Shown here one piece after another: positions 1 through 7,379 of a DNA stretch of 27,443 bases. Numbering within the stretch: position 1 is the first letter of the stretch; every line of letters starts with the position of its first letter. Below the pieces are notes generated by a model that saw only the letters and a list, made by a program, of their open reading frames with translations, ran no database searches and was not told the origin of the DNA. Where the stretch lies: positions 1 through 27,443 of the forward strand of contig JAOUNC010000001.1 in the NCBI GenBank assembly GCA_029881175.1, written 5' to 3'. Source of the stretch: Nitrospirota bacterium. GTDB taxonomy: Bacteria > Nitrospirota > Nitrospiria > Nitrospirales > UBA8639. Made by a program: the position numbers and the translations under genes.

Positions 1-2
1 AA

Positions 3-59
3 TTACAGAAATTATTGGATGAGGGAAAAGATTTATTGAGGCAGTTTTTTCGTCAATAG
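3..59 (+). CDS. possible C-terminal tail of a gene entering from the left
   Basis: The third forward frame is open from the window edge to a TAG at 57-59. It reads as an 18-residue helical tail rich in Leu, Lys and Gln, ending in LLRQFFRQ. The other two forward frames stop at once (TGA at 20-22, TGA at 37-39). The stretch is too short to identify a family, and it could be non-coding. It would converge with the response regulator gene that ends at 128. Confidence 0.3.
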   Translation, partial: LQKLLDEGKDLLRQFFRQ

Positions 60-127
60 AGCGACCTCAGTCATGGCAGGCTTCGGATATGCGGAAAATG
101 CTGGAAGAGCCTACAACATGGCAGCGG

Positions 128-535
128 TTATTCCCGCAAGAGGGAAGCTTCCTGATCAAGAGAGGAACGCGTGAGGCACAACTGATTGACCAGGGCTCGC
201 AAATCACCTAAATCATAGGGTTTGCCCAAAATGGCGTAAGCTCCTAATTTGGTGGCTTTCTCTTGAATCGTTGAGTTGAGGAATCCTGTGATCATGATCG
301 TTGGAGTATCAACTGGTTGTTCTTGATGTTGCACATGGCGAAGGAATTCTAAGCCGGTCATCACGGGCATGGCATTATCCAAGATGATGATGTCAAACGT
401 GTGGGATTCCAGCATCCGTAAGCCCATCTCACCATTTTCTGCTTCCATGCATTGGAACCCATCGTATTCAAACACGAGTCGAAGTAAGTCACGGCTCACC
501 ACGTCGTCTTCAACAATGAGCATGTTTTTTGACAT
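128..535 (-). CDS. single-domain response regulator (CheY-like receiver)
   Basis: This is a stand-alone receiver domain of 135 residues with no output domain, so it probably acts by protein contact or in a phosphorelay rather than by binding DNA. From the chosen ATG the acidic pocket is Glu9-Asp10-Asp11 (LIVEDD). The phospho-acceptor is Asp53 in LDNAMP, the switch Thr is Thr83 (MITG) and the conserved Lys is Lys105 (GKP). All catalytic residues are present, so it should be phosphorylatable. An in-frame ATG 30 bases upstream (565) is possible, but the one at 535 has GAGGAG nine bases before it and gives the usual N-terminus, so I prefer it. No histidine kinase lies beside it; the partner is unknown. 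Confidence 0.9.
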   Translation of the reverse strand: MSKNMLIVEDDVVSRDLLRLVFEYDGFQCMEAENGEMGLRMLESHTFDIIILDNAMPVMTGLEFLRHVQHQEQPVDTPTIMITGFLNSTIQEKATKLGAYAILGKPYDLGDLRALVNQLCLTRSSLDQEASLLRE

Positions 536-682
536 GAGTTTGCTCTCCTCTTTTTGAATGGTCATTTGATCTTCCGAGCCGACAGAGCGTGGTGTTCTCT
601 GGTCAATTGCCGAGGCCCATTGATTTGATCGGTTGGAATCACGATGGTGTGTGTTGGTTGCCTGGTCAGCCTAACACCCTTA

Positions 683-763
683 TTAGGGGTGGCTTTTCCA
701 AATGAAGCACATCCCCCCAAATAACCCTAGGCCCGTTAAGCAGATGGCAATAATAAGTTCCAT
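683..763 (-). CDS. putative 26-aa single-pass membrane peptide
   Basis: A short reading frame starts at ATG 761-763 with GGAG ten bases upstream and ends at TAA 683-685. The product begins MELIIAICLTG and ends FIWKSHP. It is almost entirely one hydrophobic helix of about 20 residues with a Lys-Ser-His tail, as in many bacterial small membrane proteins. It lies alone between the ABC permease and response regulator genes on the same strand. A weak hairpin (CACCC/GGGTG) overlaps the stop codon. I recognise no family. It could be chance, but ribosome binding site, hydrophobic core and charged tail together favour a real gene. Confidence 0.45.
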   Translation of the reverse strand: MELIIAICLTGLGLFGGMCFIWKSHP

Positions 764-1077
764 GATTCTTTGTCTCCGTGAGTTCTTAACGATTCTAGAC
801 AGCAAATGTTGTACCAAGGGCTGCGTCAATGAACGTCAGGGAATATTCAAGGTATATCTATTCATAACCCGTTGGAATGCATGAAGAATGATTTTGAATT
901 CTTGAAAGATTTTTTCAAGAAGTAGGAAGATTTCCCAAGTGAGTGGGCCGCATTATGAAGAGAGGGCTTATCTAAATCCATACGCATTGTATCTTTTTGG
1001 GTAAGGTCCTAAAGGTCGGAGAATGGGGTTTTTGGGCAGACCGGTCCCTATGGCAAGAGAAGGCTTTGAGGAAGGGG
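764..1077. other. intergenic region with one perfect hairpin
   Basis: No convincing gene is seen here on either strand. At 899-907 and 913-921 there is a perfect 9-bp inverted repeat (TTCTTGAAA and its complement) with a 5-base loop. It is AT-rich and lies about 155 bases downstream of the permease stop, so it could be a weak terminator or RNA-processing hairpin for the leftward ABC operon, or a symmetric protein-binding site. Confidence 0.4.
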
Positions 1078-3735
1078 TTATTCTTGACGAAGCACGGAAA
1101 GTGGTGGAAGTCCTAATAAGCGGTAGGTTCCGAGAAATCCTGTAAGAAGGGTGAGAAGAATCGTTATTAGCAGTCCAGCCAATAAGACGGGGAAATTCAT
1201 GGTCCAGGTTAAGTCGAAAAAGATATGTAAGATCGACCAGGAGAGGAGGCACCCTAACCCCAGTCCGACCAATCCGGCAAATCCACCAATCAGCCCGAAT
1301 TCCGTGCCGAGTGAAAACAGCAAAAGCCCGCGGCTTCCTCCCAGAGCTTTTAAAATGGCGAGTTCGCGTAGTCGTCGGTAGCGGTTGATAGAAATCGCCG
1401 CAATCATGACGATGCCTCCCGTGATGAGGCAGAGAAAGGCCAGTGCCTGAATCCCCATGGCGAGTTGCCGAAATATCTTGGCGATATTGTCCAAGACGTC
1501 TCCGACATGAATGGCTGTGACATTGGGTGTGGCGGCCACAATGGCTTGTTGGAGCGGGATTTCCTCTGTTTTGGGGACCTTGGCGGTGGCGATGTAGGTA
1601 ATGGGCGCCCCATCGAGTGATCCGGGTTCTAGGATCATAAAAAAATTCATGGAAAAAGAGCCCCAATCAACGGTACGAAGACTGCTGACTTTTGCGACAA
1701 AGGGCACGCCTTGAATGTTAAAGGTGAGCGTGGACCCCAACGATACCCCCAAAATTTTTGCGCTTTCTTCCTCTACTGAGACCAAGGGAACATGCTCCTG
1801 CCTTTGAAGGTCATCAGAGAAATGGCGAGATGAGGGGCTTTCCCACCATTGCCCCTGAGTCACAATATTGTCCTTGGGGAGGGCTTGCAAGGTGGTCAGG
1901 ACATATTCTCTCGTGAAATACCAACCGTTTCGTTTCCCTCGATGGTCTTCAGGGTTGATGGGATAGCCGTCAATTGCGGTGAGGCGAGATCTCACGACTG
2001 GGACTAAGTGTGCCGGTGTTCCTGGAATGTGTTGTTCTAAGACCTGCGTGAACGCGGCATGTTGATCCGGTTGGATATCAATGAAAAAAAATGATGGGGC
2101 GTTTGCGGGAATTTGTTCTTCAATGAGGTCCAGCAAGGCATGTTGGACGGTCAGGAGTGTGCTCATCAGCATCACGCCGATTCCAATGGCCAAGGTCATG
2201 GCTTTTGTGAAATTCCCTGGGCGCTGCAGATTGTTAGTGGCATGACGTAACAGCCCACGTTGAGGAAAGGTGATCTGCCGAAGAAGCCAGAATAACCCAC
2301 TGGTCCCGCTATATAAGGCGACAATGGCGACTAGAAAGGCCCCGGAAAAAAAGAGTCCGAGAGACCACGAATGCGCTTGCCAGATGGCTAACCCTATCAG
2401 GCACCCGGCAATCAAGAGGCTGGTTATCCTCTGCATGCGGTCGTTCCACCAATGCTTTAGAAGCGTCATCCATCTGGTTGTCCACGGGTCCGGCTCCTTG
2501 TGGGGCGTGGCCAGGTCAACATCTTGGCGAAAGATTGCGGCTGGCGAGACATGCCGGATTGTCAGCAGTGGCCACAGGGAAAAAGCCAGTGTGGCTAATG
2601 TGCCAAAGGCGATTCCCCGTAGGATCGGAGTAAGCGTGGGATGTATCGGGAAGGTTTCGGGAATGAAGCCTTGCAGTAACAGAGGCAATCCCTGGTGGAG
2701 CGCGGTTCCGAGTATGCCGCCGGCGAGACTGCCCATACCTCCCAGGAGCAGACTCTGTGTGAGATAAATGTGTATGACCTGAGAAGAATCGGCGCCAAGG
2801 GTTTTGAGTGTCGCAATGATCGGGGTTTTTTGAGTCAGAAATCCTTGAAGGGTACAGGCCACGCCGATTCCACCCACCAAAAGAATCGTGAGTCCAATCA
2901 GGCCAAGGTAGAGTGTGAGTTGGTCTAAAAAACGGCGAAGTCTGGGTTGGGCATCACGGTAGGAGTTGACCTGAACGCCCTCCGGACTGAGGCGCCCACG
3001 AAGTTCCCCCAGCCATTGGTCAAGATTGCTTGAAGGAGGGAGCTGAAGTCGATATCGCTCATGAATGCGGCTTCCCGTTTTGACAAGTTCCGTCGCATGC
3101 AAGGCCTGCCTGGAAATCATGACGCGAGGGCCTAGGCTAAAGGCCGTGGCAATCTTATCAGGTTCCTTGGCAAGAATGCCTGTGATGATGAAATTGGCTT
3201 GACCAATCCGAAGCTCACTCCCAAGATCTAGGTTTAGGCGAATGAGGAGTGATTTCTGGGCGATCGCTCCAAAGCAGGGGAGACGTTGGCAGCCTGATTG
3301 TCTTGGTGCCAAAAGCTCCTTGGTTGGTTGAGCCGGTTCAACAATGAGCTTGCCATAGAGTGGATACAACGAGTCCAGGGCCTTCAATTCAACCAACTGC
3401 GAAGAGGCTTTTGTGTCAGAATGGTAGGGTTGGTTGGATACAACGGCGGCCATGCCAGCCAACTCTGTAATATGCGACATGGGGATCTTTCGTTCTGCAA
3501 GTGAATCTAAGACGTCTTGTCCCTTGGGACTCATCGTGCGTCGCCAAGAAAGTTCGATATCTCCACCGAGCAGACCTCGCGCATCCCCCAAGATGCCGTT
3601 TTCTACACTTGTGGCAAACAGGTCAACGGCTACAATGGCACCAACACCTAAGGCGATACAGAGAAACAAGAACGCAAAGCGTGACCATGAACGCGCGGTT
3701 TCCCGCCAAGCCAATTTGAGAGCGATAGGTGTCAT
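1078..3735 (-). CDS. ybbP: FtsX-like ABC transporter permease (YbbP type)
   Basis: This is a large inner-membrane permease of the MacB/FtsX superfamily, of the long YbbP type with two FtsX modules. From the chosen start (885 aa), a first membrane helix lies at about 19-40, followed by the typical DARGLLGGDIEL. A periplasmic domain comes next, then a first FtsX module (YLGLIGLTILLVGG to the helices before RHVSPAAIFRQD). After central helices and a second periplasmic domain there is a second FtsX module containing RLRELAILKALGGSRG. It ends in PPLSVLRQE, typical of the family. Starts at 3735, 3777, 3792 and 3840 are possible; none has a good ribosome binding site, and I chose the one clear of the ATPase gene stop. 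It pairs with the ATPase just upstream. Family members act on lipids, lipoproteins or envelope components; the substrate here is unknown. Confidence 0.87.
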   Translation of the reverse strand: MTPIALKLAWRETARSWSRFAFLFLCIALGVGAIVAVDLFATSVENGILGDARGLLGGDIELSWRRTMSPKGQDVLDSLAERKIPMSHITELAGMAAVVSNQPYHSDTKASSQLVELKALDSLYPLYGKLIVEPAQPTKELLAPRQSGCQRLPCFGAIAQKSLLIRLNLDLGSELRIGQANFIITGILAKEPDKIATAFSLGPRVMISRQALHATELVKTGSRIHERYRLQLPPSSNLDQWLGELRGRLSPEGVQVNSYRDAQPRLRRFLDQLTLYLGLIGLTILLVGGIGVACTLQGFLTQKTPIIATLKTLGADSSQVIHIYLTQSLLLGGMGSLAGGILGTALHQGLPLLLQGFIPETFPIHPTLTPILRGIAFGTLATLAFSLWPLLTIRHVSPAAIFRQDVDLATPHKEPDPWTTRWMTLLKHWWNDRMQRITSLLIAGCLIGLAIWQAHSWSLGLFFSGAFLVAIVALYSGTSGLFWLLRQITFPQRGLLRHATNNLQRPGNFTKAMTLAIGIGVMLMSTLLTVQHALLDLIEEQIPANAPSFFFIDIQPDQHAAFTQVLEQHIPGTPAHLVPVVRSRLTAIDGYPINPEDHRGKRNGWYFTREYVLTTLQALPKDNIVTQGQWWESPSSRHFSDDLQRQEHVPLVSVEEESAKILGVSLGSTLTFNIQGVPFVAKVSSLRTVDWGSFSMNFFMILEPGSLDGAPITYIATAKVPKTEEIPLQQAIVAATPNVTAIHVGDVLDNIAKIFRQLAMGIQALAFLCLITGGIVMIAAISINRYRRLRELAILKALGGSRGLLLFSLGTEFGLIGGFAGLVGLGLGCLLSWSILHIFFDLTWTMNFPVLLAGLLITILLTLLTGFLGTYRLLGLPPLSVLRQE

Positions 3736-3754
3736 AGAGGCTGAGGTGTGAAGA

Positions 3755-4492
3755 TTACGCTGAACAAGTGGTGTCATGAACGATGGCCCCATCTTGCAAC
3801 GTGAGAATACGTTGGGCACGAGCCGCCAGTTCCGAATCATGGGTAACGAATATTAATGTGCTGTCGTGCTGCTCATGCAGTTGCCATAAGAGATCAATCA
3901 CCAGCTTTCCTGTCGTGCTATCGAGGTTGCCGGTAGGTTCGTCGGCCAAGAGAAGGGGCGGTTGGCTGATAAATGCCCGGGCTAACGCGACGCGTTGCTG
4001 TTCCCCTCCGGAGAGTTGAGTGGGATAATGGTGATAGCGTTGCTCCAATCCCACTGCCTGGAGAAGCGTCTTGGCGCGTTCCTCGCCGGTGGAGACTCCC
4101 TGAAGCTCTAATGGGAGGGAGACGTTTTCCAGAGCCGTCAGAGTCGGGATGAGATGGAACGCTTGGAAGACATACCCAATGTGTTGGCGACGAAAATGTG
4201 CCATCGCCGTTTCTGCCAACGTGGTAATGTTGGTTCCGTCAATGTAGATAGAGCCATGTGTCGGGTGATCAAGCCCGGCCAGGAGGCCTAGCAATGTTGA
4301 TTTGCCGCTACCTGATGGGCCGACAATCGCCAGGACTTGCTTAGCTGGAACCTCAAAGGAGATGTTGTGCAAAATTTGCACGAGATGGTTCCCGGCGGAC
4401 AATTGCATGCCAAGCTGGTTGACTGTTATCAGTGGCGTGGAAGAAGAAGATGGGGAAAGAGGTGAGGGAGAATCCGATGAAGGTCGTGACAC
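3755..4492 (-). CDS. ybbA: ABC transporter ATPase (YbbA/LolD-like)
   Basis: This is the nucleotide-binding subunit for the adjoining FtsX-like permease, 245 aa. Walker A GPSGSGKST lies at 58-66, the Q-loop Gln at 110, the signature LSGGEQQR at 160-167, Walker B LLLADEP at 180-186, and the switch His at 218. It belongs to the MacB/LolD/YbbA group, which uses ATP hydrolysis for mechanotransmission rather than classic transport. The start is GTG, the only in-frame start that keeps the first beta-strand (LITVNQLGM). The first 20 residues are a Ser/Pro-rich low-complexity tail, unusual for the family. It exists because this DNA is also the purine-rich leader of the divergent tesA gene, so the two coding 5' ends overlap by about 16 bases. 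Confidence 0.92.
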   Translation of the reverse strand: MSRPSSDSPSPLSPSSSSTPLITVNQLGMQLSAGNHLVQILHNISFEVPAKQVLAIVGPSGSGKSTLLGLLAGLDHPTHGSIYIDGTNITTLAETAMAHFRRQHIGYVFQAFHLIPTLTALENVSLPLELQGVSTGEERAKTLLQAVGLEQRYHHYPTQLSGGEQQRVALARAFISQPPLLLADEPTGNLDSTTGKLVIDLLWQLHEQHDSTLIFVTHDSELAARAQRILTLQDGAIVHDTTCSA

Positions 4493-5346
4493 GTTGGTTA
4501 ATGGATGGAATGCATAAATTGGACATATGGGAGATGATTCTCCCTCAAGCTTTTAGAACCTTGCCTATCTTATCAGCCTTGGTCTTCTTCTGTCTGGCTC
4601 AGTCGGGCTGTGATGGTTCAGGAGATTCACCTGGAGGTATTGTCCCTTCCCAAGGCAACACCGTTCAGGATTCGCGAAAAAAGGAAGATGGACGCTTGGC
4701 TCTTCGGCAGGAAGAATCAAGCGATAGGCGTCTTCCTCGAATTGTCGCGTTCGGAGATAGTTTGACAGCTGGGCTAGGAGTTGCCTCGACGGAGTCGTAT
4801 CCAGGGCAATTAGCGCAGTGGTTACATGAACAGGGATTTGAGTATGAGGTCATCAATGCGGGAGTATCTGGAGAGACGTCGGCTGGTGGGCTCAGACGAG
4901 TTGACTGGATTTTGAAGAGCCATCCCACATTGGTCATTCTGGAGTTAGGAGTCAACGATGGGCTTCGGGGGAAGCCCCTGCAAGAAACCTATGAGAATCT
5001 CAGTGCCATTATCGAACGGTTGAGATCCGAAGGCGTGAGGGTCGTCTTAGCCGGGATGCGCCTCCCCCTCAATTATGGGGATGATTATACGCAAGAATTT
5101 TCTGCTCTGTATGAGCAGCTGGCCAAGGAATATGGGGTCCCGTTCATTCCATTCTTTTTGGAAGGGGTGGCTACGCATCGTCATTTAAATCAAGGGGATG
5201 GGATTCATCCAACGGCTGAGGGCTATTCCATTGTCGTACAGAATGTGTGGGGAATCCTTCAGCCAATTCTTAAGGAATTAGATCTTGAAGGCTCAGAAAA
5301 AATTATTGCCCCTCTTTCAAGAGAAAGAAGGGCAACAACATCCTGA
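4477..5346 (+). CDS. tesA: GDSL/SGNH-family esterase, TesA-like, probably a lipoprotein
   Basis: This is a secreted SGNH hydrolase of the TesA/arylesterase group, acting on acyl thioesters or esters in the periplasm. From the chosen ATG (289 aa), block I is AFGDSLTAG with nucleophile Ser95, block II is NAGVSGETS with the oxyanion Gly, block III is GVNDG with Asn160, and block V is DGIHPTAEGY with Asp241 and His244. All four catalytic blocks are intact. A hydrophobic signal segment (LPILSALVFFCLAQSGC) ends in a Cys that could be lipidated, though the lipobox is imperfect. ATG 4477 has AGGGAG six bases upstream. Starts at 4510 or 4534 would give a more usual signal-peptide length. Divergence from ybbA-ybbP matches the enterobacterial arrangement. 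Confidence 0.88.
   Translation: MKVVTRWLMDGMHKLDIWEMILPQAFRTLPILSALVFFCLAQSGCDGSGDSPGGIVPSQGNTVQDSRKKEDGRLALRQEESSDRRLPRIVAFGDSLTAGLGVASTESYPGQLAQWLHEQGFEYEVINAGVSGETSAGGLRRVDWILKSHPTLVILELGVNDGLRGKPLQETYENLSAIIERLRSEGVRVVLAGMRLPLNYGDDYTQEFSALYEQLAKEYGVPFIPFFLEGVATHRHLNQGDGIHPTAEGYSIVVQNVWGILQPILKELDLEGSEKIIAPLSRERRATTS
5297..5335 (-). terminator. intrinsic terminator for the leftward 52-aa gene, inside the tesA coding end
   Basis: A 13-position inverted repeat (5306-5318 with 5323-5335, one C-A mismatch) forms a hairpin with a 4-base loop. On the minus strand it is followed by TAATTTTTTCT, a classic U-tract. It lies 51 bases past the stop of the 52-aa gene and within the last codons of tesA. 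The plus strand has no T-run after the hairpin, so it should terminate leftward transcription only. Confidence 0.75.
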
Positions 5347-5385
5347 CAGAGCAGGAGAGAATGTGTCTTTTGAATAAATTATAGG

Positions 5386-5544
5386 TTAGGTCTTGTAGAT
5401 GTCGTAGGCTCCATACGCAAGGATTATGGCAATCGTCCCATAAAACATGCCTGTGATGCCTTCGTATCCTCCGCCCGGGGCATTGGCCATTGCTGGAGCT
5501 GCCGCTAACATGAGAGACGTACTTAAAGTGATAATCCGACTCAT
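5386..5544 (-). CDS. 52-aa secreted or membrane peptide, family not recognised
   Basis: A compact gene from ATG 5542-5544 to TAA 5386-5388 with GAGGG eight bases before the start. The product opens with a short signal-like segment (MSRIITLSTSLMLAAAPAMA, cleavage likely after AMA). Then comes a Gly-rich stretch (NAPGGGYEGITG), a second hydrophobic helix (MFYGTIAIILAYGAY) and a DIYKT tail. After processing it would be a roughly 32-residue single-pass peptide facing the periplasm. A candidate promoter lies upstream and a strong intrinsic terminator follows, so it appears to be a monocistronic unit. I know no family with this pattern; accessory peptides of membrane complexes look similar, which is only analogy. 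Confidence 0.72.
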   Translation of the reverse strand: MSRIITLSTSLMLAAAPAMANAPGGGYEGITGMFYGTIAIILAYGAYDIYKT

Positions 5545-5622
5545 ACAAATACCCTCACTTTCTGACTAGAATAATCTTGAACCTATTGTTAGATCGGAGA
5601 TTTTACTCCCCTCTTAACCCCG

Positions 5623-5652
5623 ATTGTAGACAATTTTATTTCTGTGATGCAA
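5623..5652 (-). promoter_or_regulatory. candidate sigma-70 promoter for the 52-aa gene
   Basis: Reading leftward, TTGCAT (5647-5652) and TACAAT (5623-5628) are separated by 18 bases. The -10 matches five of six consensus positions. Transcription would begin near 5616, leaving a leader of about 70 bases. No better pair is seen between this gene and its right-hand neighbour. Confidence 0.4.
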
Positions 5653-5806
5653 GCCGGCTTTCGTGCAGCCAACTCAAGAATGCTAAATTAGCTATTACTA
5701 CCTATATTCGGTGTGCCCCTTCGGTGACGGATGTTTCTGGATTCGAATGGATACCTAAAAAGTCCTGAGAAGAGGCAACCATTTTAATGAGATGAATACA
5801 TAGGAC

Positions 5807-6055
5807 TCATGAGGGTTCCAGACGGGAATGGGACCCATCACAGAACGGTGGTTTTTTACTGTGCTTGCACCCACACCAGGCCACTTTCTTTTTCTCTTTG
5901 ATTTCGACTTCCAGAGGAGAAAAATCCGTTCCGGTGTGTGATCCATCGCAAAATGGTTGGGTTTTGGATCGGCCGCATTGACACCAATAATATGTGCCGG
6001 GTTCCATATCCATAACATACGGTGTTCGTTGGGGAATTTCGATAGGATCGGCCAT
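5807..6055 (-). CDS. dual CDGSH iron-sulfur domain protein
   Basis: An 82-residue cytoplasmic protein with two complete CDGSH 2Fe-2S motifs, each with three Cys and one His ligands. The first is Cys25, Cys27, Cys36, His40 (CQCGRSKTQPFCDGSH). The second is Cys61, Cys63, Cys72, His76 (CGCKHSKKPPFCDGSH). This matches the small bacterial mitoNEET-like proteins with tandem domains, implicated in redox sensing or cluster transfer. A near-perfect ribosome binding site (AAGGAGGAG, five bases before ATG) fixes the start and suggests high expression. It is apparently monocistronic. Confidence 0.95.
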   Translation of the reverse strand: MADPIEIPQRTPYVMDMEPGTYYWCQCGRSKTQPFCDGSHTGTDFSPLEVEIKEKKKVAWCGCKHSKKPPFCDGSHSRLEPS

Positions 6056-6171
6056 GTTCTCCTCCTTATAAAATTTGCCAAAAAATGGGGGGGCTTGAAA
6101 AAACTCTTACCTGAGTAGAGTGCCTCTTAATGGATGAGATGTGCCAAGACCTTGGGATGCCAGGGTATGCG

Positions 6172-6199
6172 AAAAACGCAAACAGACTTTTCGGTCTGT
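6172..6199 (-). terminator. possible terminator after the ChaN-like gene
   Basis: ACAGAC (6182-6187) and GTCTGT (6194-6199) form a perfect 6-bp stem with a 6-base loop. On the minus strand it is followed by TTGCGTTTTTCGC. The stem is short and the T-run is offset by five bases. It lies 73 bases past the stop of the ChaN-like gene, in the right orientation. Confidence 0.45.
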
Positions 6200-6272
6200 C
6201 GAGGCTTTTCACATATCTCTGGCGCGCAAGGGAGTGGTGCAGATCGCCATAAACAATCGCTCAATTGAGGTA

Positions 6273-7247
6273 CTATCCACATCGGGGCTGAAGGCCGTTG
6301 GGACCCAGAGGGGTTAACCAGACGTAGTCAGCAATTCCTTCGTGCAATTCAGCCAGGATCTCTTCATTTTTAGAGGGATCCCAGGCCACGAGATAAATCG
6401 TGACGGTTTTGATGGCTGGATGTGTGCGCTTCACTCGCTTGGGAACCGGAACGTCATATTGAATGTGGCCTCCTCCGGTATAGCTGACAAGGGGAGTCTG
6501 GGGGGTTGGCCTCTTGTCCAGAAAATTTCGTATGATGGTCGCCATGCCTTCATCACGGATAATGGAAGCCTCAAAAATTCGTCGATAAACATGATCGGGT
6601 AATTTGGGATGACATGCGGTAATTTGTTCAAAGATGAGCGATTCATATTCCGGGTTATTGGTGACTCCCTCCGTCATAGTCCAAGACGCAAAATCAGAGG
6701 CCCTAAGGGCTTCGGTTAATCCCTTGGTCGCGACCAGTCGAACTAAAGACCTAGGGGGATTTAACCCCAGCAATGGCAAATGGTAAGTACGGGCATAGTC
6801 GACAAGGGGTTGGTAATCCGGAAAGTCGCCACCCCAATTCTCTTTCCATCGTGATTCTTCCAAAAACTCTGCGACGGTCATTTCCGGTTTGTTGATGTAT
6901 CGATCTAATCCGGCCTGGCCATCCCAACTCAACATTTCCATAGCCAAACCTGGTAGGCGTTGGTGCTTGCGCAGCATGTCGAGAACCGTAATGGCGGCTT
7001 CAATATGGGACGGTGTGTAATGTTCCTCGCCAAGAAAGATAACATCGGCGGCTAAGAGATGAGGGATCAGGTCATCAACAGTCAGAAGCGTTTGATCAGA
7101 AACATCATAAATTTGGCCGACCTCAAACGAAGGCTTGGGTTGAAGCGTCGTACATCCCAAATGCCCATAAATAAAAAGTGCACTGAAGATGAACTGAAAA
7201 ACGAGGGGTTTTATTTGAGAAATATTCCTCAGTTTCATACGGAGCAT
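6273..7247 (-). CDS. ChaN-like lipoprotein (DUF399 family)
   Basis: An exported protein of the ChaN/DUF399 family; the best-studied member is a dimeric haem-binding lipoprotein linked to iron uptake. The hallmark N-terminal motif VIFLGEEHYTPSHIEAA is present, as are the family's LLGLNPPRSLVR, RDEGMA and YTGGGHIQYDVPVP segments near the C-terminus. The signal peptide has a basic start (MKLRNISQIK), a hydrophobic core and GHLGC as a loose lipobox. Several ATGs are possible (7268, 7247, 7238). I chose 7247 because AAGGGA lies 12 bases upstream; the choice does not affect the mature protein. It is divergent from the methyltransferase-like gene, with no iron-transport genes alongside, so haem binding is a family expectation only. 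Confidence 0.85.
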   Translation of the reverse strand: MLRMKLRNISQIKPLVFQFIFSALFIYGHLGCTTLQPKPSFEVGQIYDVSDQTLLTVDDLIPHLLAADVIFLGEEHYTPSHIEAAITVLDMLRKHQRLPGLAMEMLSWDGQAGLDRYINKPEMTVAEFLEESRWKENWGGDFPDYQPLVDYARTYHLPLLGLNPPRSLVRLVATKGLTEALRASDFASWTMTEGVTNNPEYESLIFEQITACHPKLPDHVYRRIFEASIIRDEGMATIIRNFLDKRPTPQTPLVSYTGGGHIQYDVPVPKRVKRTHPAIKTVTIYLVAWDPSKNEEILAELHEGIADYVWLTPLGPNGLQPRCG

Positions 7248-7379
7248 GGTGTAACATAGTCCCTTCATCGGGGCAATAAAGGCAAGAGAAAAAATTCTTG
7301 TACCAGCATATCAATAATGGCTATGGTGGTTGAGTGTTGTGAGGATTCATCCCCTGCTTTATTGTAAAACGCCATTTTT

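Noticed and set aside
968..1666. Open leftward frame of 232 codons
   Set aside because: It overlaps the end of the ABC permease in another frame, is full of His/Arg runs and matches no family; the permease frame carries the FtsX module here.
5577..5768. Rightward 63-codon frame starting at TTG
   Set aside because: No ribosome binding site, no recognisable pattern, and it covers the candidate promoter of the leftward 52-aa gene.
5755..6081. Leftward 108-codon frame around the CDGSH gene
   Set aside because: It is a shifted frame of the CDGSH coding region, which has the strong ribosome binding site and cluster ligands.
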